A stretch of DNA of 64,000 bases. Origin: JBBKXJ01 sp037969395 (GTDB lineage Bacteria; Pseudomonadota; Gammaproteobacteria; Pseudomonadales; JAUIET01). The stretch spans positions 11,298 through 75,297 of the forward strand of contig JBBKXJ010000257.1 of the NCBI GenBank assembly GCA_037969395.1, read 5' to 3'. Every line of letters starts with the position of its first letter. Position 1 is the first letter of the stretch. Below, in pieces: positions 1 through 8,782 of this stretch. The notes below the pieces were generated by a model, which made no database searches, had not been told where the DNA came from, and was given only the letters and a program-made list of their open reading frames with translations. The translations under genes and the position numbers were made by a program.

Positions 1-74
1 AAACTGACGCGTCGCATAGCAGGTCTGCGGCAACGCCAATGTAATCAGAACCCTGTGTTAAAGGAGAAAAAATT

Positions 75-755
75 ATGTCATCCACTAATCCACTTGCACG
101 CCTGTTTGGCAAGTCGCCGTTTACGGCCATGCAGCGTCATATGCGGGTTGTACTGGAATGTGCGCATGAAATTCCGCCATTATTTGAGGCGCTTGCCGCT
201 GGTGACAGAGCACAGGTGGAGGCCGTTAAAGAACGGATTTTCGAACGCGAAGCCGCAGCAGACTCTATCAAAAACGCCCTTCGCGGCGCACTGCCAAAAA
301 GCCTGTTTATGCCGGTGGATCGACGTGATCTGCTGGACGTACTGGAAATGCAGGACTCAATTGCCGACACGGCGCAAGACATCGCCGGCCTGCTGGTTGA
401 ACGGCCCATGGAGCTGCCTGATTTCATGCAGGAAACCATGCTTGCGCTGGCCCGCCGCTGCGTCGATGCCTGCGATCAGTCAGCCAAAATTATCGAAGAG
501 CTGGACGAACTGGTAGCTATCGGTTTTCGCGGCCGCGAAGCGGCCAGAGTAGCAGAAATGGTCGAGGCTCTGAACCTGATAGAAGACGAAACCGACGAGC
601 TTGGCCTTGAGTTAACCCGGCGCTTGTTTGAGCACGAAGACGAACTCAAACCGGTGTCGGTCATGATGTGGTATCGCATCATAGAGTGGGTAGGCGACCT
701 TGCGGACTACGCGGAAAAAGTAGGCGACCGGCTGCGCCTGCTCATCGCACGTTAG
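75..755 (+). CDS. DUF47 (PhoU-like) phosphate transport accessory protein
   Basis: A 226-residue, almost wholly helical and charged protein of the DUF47/TIGR00153 family, distant relatives of PhoU. The ATG at 75 follows a strong AAGGAG ribosome site, and the next gene, a Pit phosphate transporter, starts 52 bases after the stop. In this family such proteins are nearly always paired with Pit permeases and are thought to modulate transport or bind metal-phosphate; that role is known from the family, not shown here. The N-terminus (SSTNPLARLFGKSPF) is typical of the group, and the protein ends with the usual helical D/E/R-rich segment. No signal peptide or membrane segment is seen, so it is probably a cytoplasmic partner of the permease. 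Confidence 0.92.
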   Translation: MSSTNPLARLFGKSPFTAMQRHMRVVLECAHEIPPLFEALAAGDRAQVEAVKERIFEREAAADSIKNALRGALPKSLFMPVDRRDLLDVLEMQDSIADTAQDIAGLLVERPMELPDFMQETMLALARRCVDACDQSAKIIEELDELVAIGFRGREAARVAEMVEALNLIEDETDELGLELTRRLFEHEDELKPVSVMMWYRIIEWVGDLADYAEKVGDRLRLLIAR

Positions 756-807
756 CTAGTTTGCGACTTAATAACAACAGCAACACCACGTTTAACAGGA
801 CAGCTAG

Positions 808-2073
808 ATGGAAATCATAAACTCATACGGCACCGTCTTTCTCATTATGGCCATCGTGTTTGGTCTTTATATGACCTGGGGAATAGGCGCCAACGATGTC
901 GCCAACGCGATGGGTACCTCAGTAGGTTCCGGGGCGATTACGGTCAAACAGGCGATTATCATCGCCGCCATTTTTGAATTTGCCGGCGCTTTTATCGCCG
1001 GGGGTAATGTCACGTCGACGATTCGCAAGGGCATTGTAGATTCCAGCTCAATTGTCGATGCGCCGGAGATTTTGGTGTACGGCATGCTGGCGTCGCTGCT
1101 GGCTGCCGCTATCTGGTTGATGATCGCGTCGTCGCGTGGCTGGCCGGTTTCTACCACACACACCATCGTTGGCGCGCTGGTCGGCTTTGCGCTGGTCGGG
1201 CTTGGGCCCGAGGCGGTGGAATGGGGCACGGTTGGCCAGATCGTTGCAAGCTGGGTGGTCTCGCCGGTGCTGGGCGGCACCATTGCCTTCCTGCTGATGA
1301 TGAGCATTCGAAAGCTAATACTTAACACCGAAAATCCATTTGCCAGCGCCAAGCGCTGGGGGCCGGCCTATGTTTTTCTGGTTGGATTTATTATTTCTCT
1401 GGTAACTTTATTCAAAGGTTTGAGCCACCTGAACCTGGAACTGTCGGTGGGCGCAAGCTTCATTTCGGCGCTGGTGATTGGCATCGGCGTTGCAGGCATT
1501 GGCTGGACATTGATTAACCAGGTACAAGTTGACCCTGGTGCCGACCGTGATTTTCACTTTGCCAGTGTGGAAAAAGTGTTCACGCCGATGATGATATTTA
1601 CTGCTTGCGCCATGGCGTTTGCACACGGCTCCAACGACGTAGCTAACGGCATCGGTCCACTGGCCGCGGTGGTTAGCATTGTGCAATCCGGTGGTGAGGT
1701 GGCACAGACATCAGCTCTGCCGCTGTGGATATTGATACTGGGCGGCTTCGGTATCGTCGTCGGCCTGGCAACGCTTGGCTATCGAGTAATGCAAACCATC
1801 GGCACGCGCATTACCGAGCTGACGCCCAGCCGTGGTTACTGCGCGACACTGGCCGCCGCAGCAACGGTAGTGCTGGCGTCGCGCACCGGTTTGCCGGTGT
1901 CGACGACTCATATAGCCGTCGGCGCGGTGATTGGCGTTGGTCTGGCGCGCGGCATCGGTGCCATTGACCTGCGCGTGATCGGCGGTATCGTCGTTTCCTG
2001 GTTTGTCACGCTACCCGTCGGTGCCGGTCTGGCGGCGCTGTTTTTCTTTACCTTGAAAGGCATCTTCAGTTAA
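808..2073 (+). CDS. pit: Inorganic phosphate transporter, Pit family
   Basis: A 421-residue polytopic membrane protein of the PiT family, a low-affinity phosphate (metal-phosphate) symporter of the inner membrane. The duplicated PiT signature is clear: GANDVANAMGTS at residues 27-38 and HGSNDVANGIGP near residue 273, each followed by hydrophobic helices and a VSTTHT or VSTTHI motif. Length matches the shorter bacterial PiT proteins that work with a DUF47 partner, which here is the gene immediately upstream and presumably co-transcribed. AGGA precedes the ATG at proper spacing. It would supply the phosphate used by the polyphosphate genes further along. Confidence 0.95.
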   Translation: MEIINSYGTVFLIMAIVFGLYMTWGIGANDVANAMGTSVGSGAITVKQAIIIAAIFEFAGAFIAGGNVTSTIRKGIVDSSSIVDAPEILVYGMLASLLAAAIWLMIASSRGWPVSTTHTIVGALVGFALVGLGPEAVEWGTVGQIVASWVVSPVLGGTIAFLLMMSIRKLILNTENPFASAKRWGPAYVFLVGFIISLVTLFKGLSHLNLELSVGASFISALVIGIGVAGIGWTLINQVQVDPGADRDFHFASVEKVFTPMMIFTACAMAFAHGSNDVANGIGPLAAVVSIVQSGGEVAQTSALPLWILILGGFGIVVGLATLGYRVMQTIGTRITELTPSRGYCATLAAAATVVLASRTGLPVSTTHIAVGAVIGVGLARGIGAIDLRVIGGIVVSWFVTLPVGAGLAALFFFTLKGIFS

Positions 2074-2250
2074 ATTTTTGTTACCATCCAGCGTTAAATT
2101 TGATATACAAAACGGTCATGTGCGAGCGTTGCAAGTCGTATCCTTTGCGTGCGCGTGCGCGCCGCGCGGCCTGGACCTCAAGTACGAAAAACAGGCACCC
2201 TTTTTGAGTCGCGAGTCGGGCTTGATGGCAGCCCCCAGTTTGCAAGGTGA

Positions 2251-2841
2251 ATGCCCTTGAAAACGGTCGAGGTCGACGACGTCGAATGGGTCAAAGGCAT
2301 TGCGGTTCCGCGCGGCGTACATTTCCGTCAAATCATCGTTACCGGTCCACCCTGCAGCGGTAAGTCAACGTTGATTCAAAAGCTGGGCGGCTGGCCCGAA
2401 GAAGGCTACGTAGACCTCGCGCAACGCGACTGGTGGCGCAGTCGCTGCCTGGCATTCAGGCCGCGTGAAGTGCATTTCGGCATTCCGTTCGAAGGCTTTC
2501 GCGAAAGTCATGCCGTGTTTGACCCCGAATGGCTGGCGGCACCCACCCCGATCAATTTAAAGCTGATACAGATACCCCCCGAAAAACGCTATTTTTTCGA
2601 TATCGACTGGCGGCGCCGCTTTATGTTTGATTTTCAACTGCTGCCAGCCGCGAGACTTTACGCCGTGCGCAAAGCCAGAGCCACTGCGGGAACACACCCA
2701 GTAGATATAAACCTGAAGAAAAAAGCCGTAGAACGCCAGTGCGCCGTGTATCGGCAGTTAGCCCAGCACTTTAGCCGCTGCGGCATCGGCGTGATTGTAC
2801 GCACCAGTTTCGACGGCTTACCGCGCTACGTGGTTGATTAG
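2251..2841 (+). CDS. P-loop protein of unknown function next to an FHA/PPP phosphatase
   Basis: A 196-residue soluble protein with a clear Walker A motif (GPPCSGKST, about residues 32-40) in an N-terminal strand-loop-helix. The rest is rich in aromatic and basic residues and I do not recognise it. The ATG at 2251 has AAGG just upstream; spacing is short but acceptable. The gene converges with the minus-strand phosphatase and the two overlap by 24 bases at their 3' ends. Related P-loop proteins occur beside serine/threonine phosphatase genes, so a kinase/phosphatase-type pairing is plausible, but no substrate can be read from the sequence. No typical Walker B is obvious. Confidence 0.7.
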   Translation: MPLKTVEVDDVEWVKGIAVPRGVHFRQIIVTGPPCSGKSTLIQKLGGWPEEGYVDLAQRDWWRSRCLAFRPREVHFGIPFEGFRESHAVFDPEWLAAPTPINLKLIQIPPEKRYFFDIDWRRRFMFDFQLLPAARLYAVRKARATAGTHPVDINLKKKAVERQCAVYRQLAQHFSRCGIGVIVRTSFDGLPRYVVD

Positions 2842-4326
2842 CCCGCGGTCGGTAACGCATGCCTGCCGCTCGTGCGCTGCAAACTCGGCTGCAGAGGGCT
2901 GCTCGTTCAGCCACTCCAGCAGCGCTTCGGTCGGATAAGTTTGCGGCACCATGGTGCCGTCGATGCGAGTAAACAGGCCTACCTGGTTGGCCCGGCAGCT
3001 CATGACTACGTGATGGTGCTGAGTGTTATCAACGTCCAGCCACAGCGTTCCTTCTTGCGAGCGCGGGTAATGACCCACGATAAACGGTGTATCAGCATCA
3101 ACCTGCAGACTCTTACGAAAACGGCGCACATCACCGCTGCTATAGCCAGCGGGGAAACGCGTGCTGCGTGCCCGGTTCCAGGTAATTTCGTGCACCAGGT
3201 CGGGAAATTGTCTGGCGTTAATCAGCATCTCCAGCGAACACTTACTGCGCATTGGCCCGGCGTGGCAGGCAATAAAGTCAGGCGTTACCACCGCCAAAGG
3301 CGATTGCCGATAAAATAGCTCCAGCGCGGCGCGGTATGCTTCACCACGGGTTTTAACAACGTGTTTCTCCCATAACAGGCCCTGCGGCACGCCCAGCTTC
3401 ATCAGGTCATGCGAAAAGCTGTCATGGTTGCCTATAATATAGAATACTTGCCGGGGAAAGCGCAGCTTGAGCTTGAAAATAAGATCCATGATCAATAAAG
3501 AAGTGTGCATCGATTCGGCGCATTCGGGCCGCTCGGAATGCACTGCGTCACCGAGTATAACCAGCGCCGCCGTGCCCTCTTGCAAGCTTTCCAAAAACGA
3601 ATTTTCACTCAGAATTTTCAGCAGGTTATCAACTTCGGCATGCAGGTCGCCTAACACAATAGGCGTTAGCTGCTCGGGCAATGCAACCACAGCACCGGGA
3701 TTGCCGAAGTCATCCTGCGCGCGCCGCGCATCATGCTCTAACAGTTGGTTAACCTCGGTAATGGTCTGCAGCGCTGCCTCGGCTGACAGCGGCTGTAGCG
3801 GACCGCCGAATATTTCTTTTACCTGTAGCAAGGATTGGGCCCGCTGGCCGTCTAATTGTGTCCTGCGTGGCTGATGATCGATCAAAGTCACGTAAGTGCC
3901 CAGTTCCGAAATTGGGTCACGAAATACCAGCGCGTCGCCGCTGTGACTCACCGAAAAATGACGCCGAAAAGCTTCCCGAGGCGAACTGAATACGTATTGC
4001 TGATACGCCACATCGCTATCGATGCCAAGTGTAGTATTCGGCGTCAGCCGCTGAAAATGGGCGATGCCGTGACCGTAGCGCTGCGGGTCAAACAGAATAA
4101 AATCATACGCTGTCTGATCAGTGCCAGAGCCCGGGCGCGGGTCAGGCTGAAGATGCAGAATCTGCTTGCCCAGTTCGACTTCAAAGGTCGGAAAACCCAT
4201 GATGGGAATGCGTATTTCTCTGCCAGAAAGACGCAACTTTTGCGCCAGTTCGGGCACAACGGTCTCACATTCTGGCCGAAAATAACCTTGGATGTTTTTC
4301 CAGATTGATTGCTTGTTGGTATCCAT
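2818..4326 (-). CDS. PPP-type metallophosphoesterase with N-terminal FHA-like region
   Basis: I place the start at the ATG at 4326, which has AGGA upstream; an in-frame extension to 4416 has no support. The 502-residue product carries the calcineurin-like metallophosphatase motifs in order: GDLHA (226-230), GDAVH (259-263), GNHD (299-302), then CHAG and GHYP further on. These supply the two-metal site of protein and nucleotide phosphatases. Residues about 95-150 resemble a forkhead-associated fold (RRHFSVS, then SELGTYV), suggesting phosphothreonine recognition. The FHA assignment is inferred from pattern, not certain. The gene converges with a P-loop protein and lies back to back with ppk1, with an FNR-type box in the shared upstream region. 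No signal peptide, so probably cytoplasmic. Confidence 0.8.
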   Translation of the reverse strand: MDTNKQSIWKNIQGYFRPECETVVPELAQKLRLSGREIRIPIMGFPTFEVELGKQILHLQPDPRPGSGTDQTAYDFILFDPQRYGHGIAHFQRLTPNTTLGIDSDVAYQQYVFSSPREAFRRHFSVSHSGDALVFRDPISELGTYVTLIDHQPRRTQLDGQRAQSLLQVKEIFGGPLQPLSAEAALQTITEVNQLLEHDARRAQDDFGNPGAVVALPEQLTPIVLGDLHAEVDNLLKILSENSFLESLQEGTAALVILGDAVHSERPECAESMHTSLLIMDLIFKLKLRFPRQVFYIIGNHDSFSHDLMKLGVPQGLLWEKHVVKTRGEAYRAALELFYRQSPLAVVTPDFIACHAGPMRSKCSLEMLINARQFPDLVHEITWNRARSTRFPAGYSSGDVRRFRKSLQVDADTPFIVGHYPRSQEGTLWLDVDNTQHHHVVMSCRANQVGLFTRIDGTMVPQTYPTEALLEWLNEQPSAAEFAAHERQACVTDRGLINHVAR

Positions 4327-4447
4327 TGCGGGTCCTGGAACTGGATCACTGCGAACACTATATATCAGTGCAGCGGCTGGATAACAGCTTTTTTCGCCCA
4401 CTCGGGGCAGCACCACTCAGCCACTGTTACACTAACGCACGTGCCAA

Positions 4448-4461
4448 TTGATCCAGATCAA
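4448..4461. promoter_or_regulatory. FNR/Anr-type box between phosphatase and ppk1
   Basis: TTGATCCAGATCAA is a perfect match to the FNR/Anr consensus TTGAT-N4-ATCAA. It lies 126 bases before the ppk1 start and 121 bases before the divergent phosphatase start, so either promoter could be controlled. I could not identify clean -10/-35 elements beside it. The match is seen; oxygen control is inferred. Confidence 0.6.
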
Positions 4462-4587
4462 GTTACGTTTGAATTAGCCTGGCAATAGCGCGACAAAGAC
4501 TATTTAATATTCAAAGAGATCGCTACGCACGCTGGTGAGAATTATAGCGACCCGGCCCTTCAATCGAAGCATACAGGACGGTACATA

Positions 4588-6873
4588 ATGGAAAAGGCTG
4601 AACTCAAGACTTCACAGCCGAAGCACACTAATAAGTCAGCGGTTACTACTGCGGTGGCAGAAAAGACCGTCGAGTCGCCTGCTGCGCAGACGAATTCTGC
4701 GTCCGGCGAGCAGCCGGCGCACGCTGAAAAATTTGACCTCGATGCGCCGGAGCTGTATCTAAACCGTGAGCTGACCTGGCTGGAGTTCAATCGCCGGGTA
4801 CTGCATATGGGTGCCAACGAGCAGACACCGCTGCTGGAGCGAGTCAAATTTCTCGCTATCATCAGCAACAATCTTGACGAATTTTTTATGAAACGCGTCG
4901 GCGGTTTAAAGCAGCAAATTGCCGCTGGCATCCGCACTCCTACTGTCGACGGTCGCACAGCGCAGGAACAGTTGGCGGCATGCCAGGCGACAGTACGCGA
5001 TTTGCACGAGGAACAAAACCGTGTATTTCGCGAACTGCTGGGCTTGCTCGAAGCGCAGGATATTCGACTTACCCGTTACACCGATCTGCAACCGACAGAA
5101 CAGGAGACGCTGCGCGCCCACTTTATAACCAATATTTTTCCATTGCTTACCCCATTGGCGATGGACCCGGGACATCCGTTTCCGTTCATCTCCAATCTCA
5201 CTCTGAACTTACTGGTAACGCTGCGCTATCCCGGTGGCAGCAAAAACTACACAGCAAGGGTAAAAGTGCCGGTGTCGAAAGACGTTGCGCCGCGCTTTCT
5301 GCAAGTTGGCGACAGCCACACTTTCGTCACCCTTAACGACGTGATCACCGCTAACCTCGACCTGCTGTTTCCCGGCATGGAAATCGTGTCCTGCGAGCTG
5401 TTTCGGGTAACTCGCAACGCGATTGTGGAGGTTGAGGAAGAAGAGGCCGACGACTTGCTGGAAATGATCGAATCGGAACTGCGCGACCGCCACTTCGCCC
5501 CCATTGTACGCCTGCAGGTTGAAACCGGTATGAGCCCGGAGCATCGCGGTATGCTCGCGGCCGAACTTGGCCTGAACGAAGACGCCGATGTGTTCGATGC
5601 CGAATCATTGATGGCAATGCGCGATTTGTTCGAGATAGCCGAGCTGGACATTGCCGCGCTGCACGACGCGCCGCACACCCCCATCGACCATACTCGGCTG
5701 GCCCACGATTCGCGTAATATTTTTCACATCATAAGAGAACGCGGGGCGCTGCTGCTGCAGCATCCGTATGAGTCTTTCAGCAGCAGCGTGGAACGCTTTC
5801 TGCGTACCGCCAGCGAAGACCCCAAAGTGCTTGCTATCAAGATGACCTTGTACCGAACATCCGAGAAAAGCGACATTATTCAATCGCTGGTTGAGGCGGC
5901 GCGCAATGGCAAGCAGGTGGCGGTGCTGGTCGAATTAAAAGCCCGCTTCGACGAAGCCGCCAACATCCGCTGGGCACGGCGGCTGGAACGGGCCGGCATT
6001 CATGTCACCTACGGTGTGATCGGCCTTAAAACCCACAGCAAAGTCATTCTGGTAGTACGCAAGGACTATAGCGGGCTGCAACGCTACGCCCACATTGGCA
6101 CCGGTAATTACCATGTGGGCACCGCCAGTATGTACTGTGACCTGGGTATGCTGACTAACGATGCAGCTATTACGCAAGATCTGACCGAGCTGTTTAACTC
6201 CCTGACAGGCTACTCCCCTCCGCAGCGCTATCGCAAACTACTGACCGCCCCCTTCACCCTCAAAAAGGCATTGATAGAGAAAATCGACCGCGAGATCAAG
6301 CTGCACTCTGCGAATTCGCCTGGTCTTATCCAGCTAAAAATGAACGCGCTTGAGGATGTCGATATTACCAAAGCGCTGTATCGTGCTGCCGAGGCGGGAG
6401 TACCGGTCGATCTTATCGTGCGCGACACCTGTCGACTGCGACCGGGTATTGCAGGCCTGACAGACAGCGTGCGAGTTATTAGCGTTGTCGGGCGTTTCCT
6501 CGAGCATGCACGCATCTACTATTTCAAAAATGACGGCGCTGAAGAATACTACATTGGCTCGGCCGACCTGATGAGCCGCAACCTGGAAAGCCGTGTGGAA
6601 GTGGTCGCCCCGGTGGAGAATGACAAGCTCCAACAAGAGCTGCGCTTAATACTCGATGTACAACTTTCCAGCCAAACTAACGTCTGGGAAATGCAGTCTG
6701 ATGGCAGCTACAAGGAGCGCCATGCAGCCGAAGGTAAAAAATCGCTTAGCCCGCAGGAAACTTTCATCGAGCTGGCGCAAAAGCGGATGACGGCAGCGAG
6801 TAAACATCGCCAGTCGAAACTGCGTAAGAAATTGCTTAGCCATTTTCACAATCGTCTGAAAAGCAGCAGCTAA
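4588..6873 (+). CDS. ppk1: Polyphosphate kinase (PPK1)
   Basis: A 761-residue PPK1, which makes polyphosphate reversibly from ATP at the cytoplasmic face of the membrane. The body begins near residue 54 (ELYLNRELTWLEFNRRVL), preceded by a low-complexity tail of about 50 residues rich in Thr, Ala and Glu that is longer than in most family members. The autophosphorylated histidine lies in YAHIGTGNYH (His502), and the second catalytic histidine in EHARIYYF (His640). The SNNLDEFFMKRV and FDEAANIRWARRLE motifs are also intact. AGGA precedes the ATG. No ppx exopolyphosphatase follows, unlike in Pseudomonas; a CHAD/ParA pair comes next instead. Confidence 0.97.
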   Translation: MEKAELKTSQPKHTNKSAVTTAVAEKTVESPAAQTNSASGEQPAHAEKFDLDAPELYLNRELTWLEFNRRVLHMGANEQTPLLERVKFLAIISNNLDEFFMKRVGGLKQQIAAGIRTPTVDGRTAQEQLAACQATVRDLHEEQNRVFRELLGLLEAQDIRLTRYTDLQPTEQETLRAHFITNIFPLLTPLAMDPGHPFPFISNLTLNLLVTLRYPGGSKNYTARVKVPVSKDVAPRFLQVGDSHTFVTLNDVITANLDLLFPGMEIVSCELFRVTRNAIVEVEEEEADDLLEMIESELRDRHFAPIVRLQVETGMSPEHRGMLAAELGLNEDADVFDAESLMAMRDLFEIAELDIAALHDAPHTPIDHTRLAHDSRNIFHIIRERGALLLQHPYESFSSSVERFLRTASEDPKVLAIKMTLYRTSEKSDIIQSLVEAARNGKQVAVLVELKARFDEAANIRWARRLERAGIHVTYGVIGLKTHSKVILVVRKDYSGLQRYAHIGTGNYHVGTASMYCDLGMLTNDAAITQDLTELFNSLTGYSPPQRYRKLLTAPFTLKKALIEKIDREIKLHSANSPGLIQLKMNALEDVDITKALYRAAEAGVPVDLIVRDTCRLRPGIAGLTDSVRVISVVGRFLEHARIYYFKNDGAEEYYIGSADLMSRNLESRVEVVAPVENDKLQQELRLILDVQLSSQTNVWEMQSDGSYKERHAAEGKKSLSPQETFIELAQKRMTAASKHRQSKLRKKLLSHFHNRLKSSS

Positions 6874-7057
6874 CCGCTGCTGTTAGATGCCACAGCCAGA
6901 TAACAGCACGAGCTTTGCTCGCGATAACTATGCTGCGCCAACAAAGTTCACCGGTGTGGTAGCAACAGGCGAACAGGCCTGAGAGCAACAGCAGGACGAC
7001 GAACTCGCTGCTGTAGCTAGCTGGCATCGCTGGCTCGAATGCCTTGTACGATAGGGT

Positions 7058-7063
7058 TATAAT
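7058..7063 (+). promoter_or_regulatory. Candidate -10 element upstream of the CHAD gene
   Basis: A perfect TATAAT lies between ppk1 and the CHAD gene; the -35 region at 17-bp spacing (TCGAAT) is poor. If used, transcription would start near 7070, which disfavours the TTG at 7079 as start codon and suggests the CHAD-ParA pair has its own promoter. Confidence 0.35.
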
Positions 7064-7141
7064 AACTGGGCGACGCAGTTGCCCGAAATTTCCCTGGCGA
7101 CTGCCCAACATGTCCCTTGCACCAGCATGCCTCAGGCATTA

Positions 7142-8782
7142 ATGAAATCGACAATAATGGCAACAGTCTCTGCGGCACGACGTGCAAAGCAAACAGTCTC
7201 AACAGAATTTTTAATTCCCGGCCAGCTCAGCGCCGATCAGATACTGGCGCAGCTGGTACAACACGTTCGCCTGAGCGCCGAGCCGGCACGCACCGTACGC
7301 CGCACCTTTTACGATACCTTTGATTGGCGGCTGTATGCTAACGACGTCATTATTGAAGATCGGCAAGACGGTAAACAACGAACACTGCTGTGGCATAGCC
7401 TCAGTATTGGCAATAAAGGTAACAACGGTGGGCAGACTGTCTCTGCTGCTCCGCTTCGATTTGCAAAAGATTTGCCCGCCAGCCAATTTCGCGACCGGCT
7501 TGAAGCGATAATCGAAATGCGCGAGCTGATGCCGCTACTGCAGATTACCGCGCAAGTGCGCTGGCTGCGAGTGCTGGACAAAATCGACAAAACAGTCGCG
7601 CGCCTGGTGATTGAAACAAGTACCGTTCGCCGCCGTCAGGGTAGCAAAGCTCACCCGTTGCCCGACCGAGTCGTCGTCATGCCGGTGAAGGGCTACCAGA
7701 AACCGAGCGTAAAAATAGTATCTCTGCTGGCAGCGATGGATCTCGCAACCACTAGCGAAGACGTCGTGTTAACGTCGCTCGCACTGGTCGGCCACACGCC
7801 TGGCGATTATTCCTCAAGGCTTGACCTGCAACTGGACCCGTCAATGCGCTCTGATCAGGCAGTGCGCAACATAATGCAGCGCCTGCTGGATGTTATGCTC
7901 GCCAATGAGAACGGCACGCGGAAAGGAACCGACACGGAATTTCTGCACGATTTTCGGGTGGCAATACGTCGCACCCGGTCCGCACTGAGTCAGATAAAGG
8001 GCGTGATGCCGGAGCGCACGCTTAATCGCTACAAACAGGAATTCGCCTGGCTGGGCCAGGTCACCAGCCCGCTACGCGACCTTGACGTATACCTGCTCAG
8101 TTTTGATGACTATCGCGACAGCCTGCCAGAATCAGAGCGCGCCAATATAGAGCCGCTGCGAGATTTTCTTTTGCGCCAACAGCAACGCGAGCACAACGCG
8201 CTGAAGAAATCGCTGGGGTCAGCCCGCTATCGTCGCCTGATGCAGGACTGGCGCAAATTTCTCAAGCAATCGGTGAACAAAAACTCCACGCTGAAAAACG
8301 GCAGCCGGCCTATCTTCGACCTCGCCCGGGAACGCATCTGGAAAACATATCGACGCGTCATCAGGGAAGGGGAAGCAATTGACGCCGGCAGTCCGGCTGA
8401 GGCGTTGCACGATCTGCGCAAAAACTGTAAAAAATTGCGCTATTTAATCGAGTTTTTTCAAAGCCTGTTTGCTGCGAAGAAAATAAAGACGCTACTAAAA
8501 ACGCTTAAATCTCTGCAAGAGAACCTGGGCGATTTTCAGGACTACGAGGTGCAGGTGACGACATTAAAACAATTCAGCCAACGCATGGTGGCGGAGGAGG
8601 CAGCGCCTACCGAAACGCTGCTGGCGATGGGCATGCTGATTGAAGGACTGGAACGGCGCCAACAGCAGGCTCGGGATGAATTCAGTGATCGCTTCAAGCA
8701 GTTTGCACAGGCAGACAACCGTGCGCGCTTCCAAAATCTGTTTGCGCTACCTGCGGTTATAAATAAGGATGGCAAGGCGTGA
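7142..8782 (+). CDS. CHAD-domain protein with degenerate CYTH-like N-terminus
   Basis: The C-terminal half (about residues 245-530) is a CHAD domain, a helical bundle with conserved histidines that binds polyphosphate and is found on polyP granules in other bacteria. The two internal repeats show as LHDFRVAIRRTR (His269) and LHDLRKNCKKLR (His423). The N-terminal 200 residues, with a YDTFDWRLY element, look like a CYTH/triphosphate-tunnel domain that has lost its catalytic ExExK signature, so it is probably non-enzymatic. The start is uncertain: the frame is open from a TTG at 7079, with ATGs at 7127 and 7142; I prefer 7142. The stop overlaps the GTG of the following ParA gene by four bases, implying coupled translation. 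It lies directly downstream of ppk1. Confidence 0.85.
   Translation: MKSTIMATVSAARRAKQTVSTEFLIPGQLSADQILAQLVQHVRLSAEPARTVRRTFYDTFDWRLYANDVIIEDRQDGKQRTLLWHSLSIGNKGNNGGQTVSAAPLRFAKDLPASQFRDRLEAIIEMRELMPLLQITAQVRWLRVLDKIDKTVARLVIETSTVRRRQGSKAHPLPDRVVVMPVKGYQKPSVKIVSLLAAMDLATTSEDVVLTSLALVGHTPGDYSSRLDLQLDPSMRSDQAVRNIMQRLLDVMLANENGTRKGTDTEFLHDFRVAIRRTRSALSQIKGVMPERTLNRYKQEFAWLGQVTSPLRDLDVYLLSFDDYRDSLPESERANIEPLRDFLLRQQQREHNALKKSLGSARYRRLMQDWRKFLKQSVNKNSTLKNGSRPIFDLARERIWKTYRRVIREGEAIDAGSPAEALHDLRKNCKKLRYLIEFFQSLFAAKKIKTLLKTLKSLQENLGDFQDYEVQVTTLKQFSQRMVAEEAAPTETLLAMGMLIEGLERRQQQARDEFSDRFKQFAQADNRARFQNLFALPAVINKDGKA

Noticed and set aside
2078..2260. Short open frame between pit and the P-loop gene
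   Set aside because: No ribosome site and no similarity; it overlaps the P-loop gene start.
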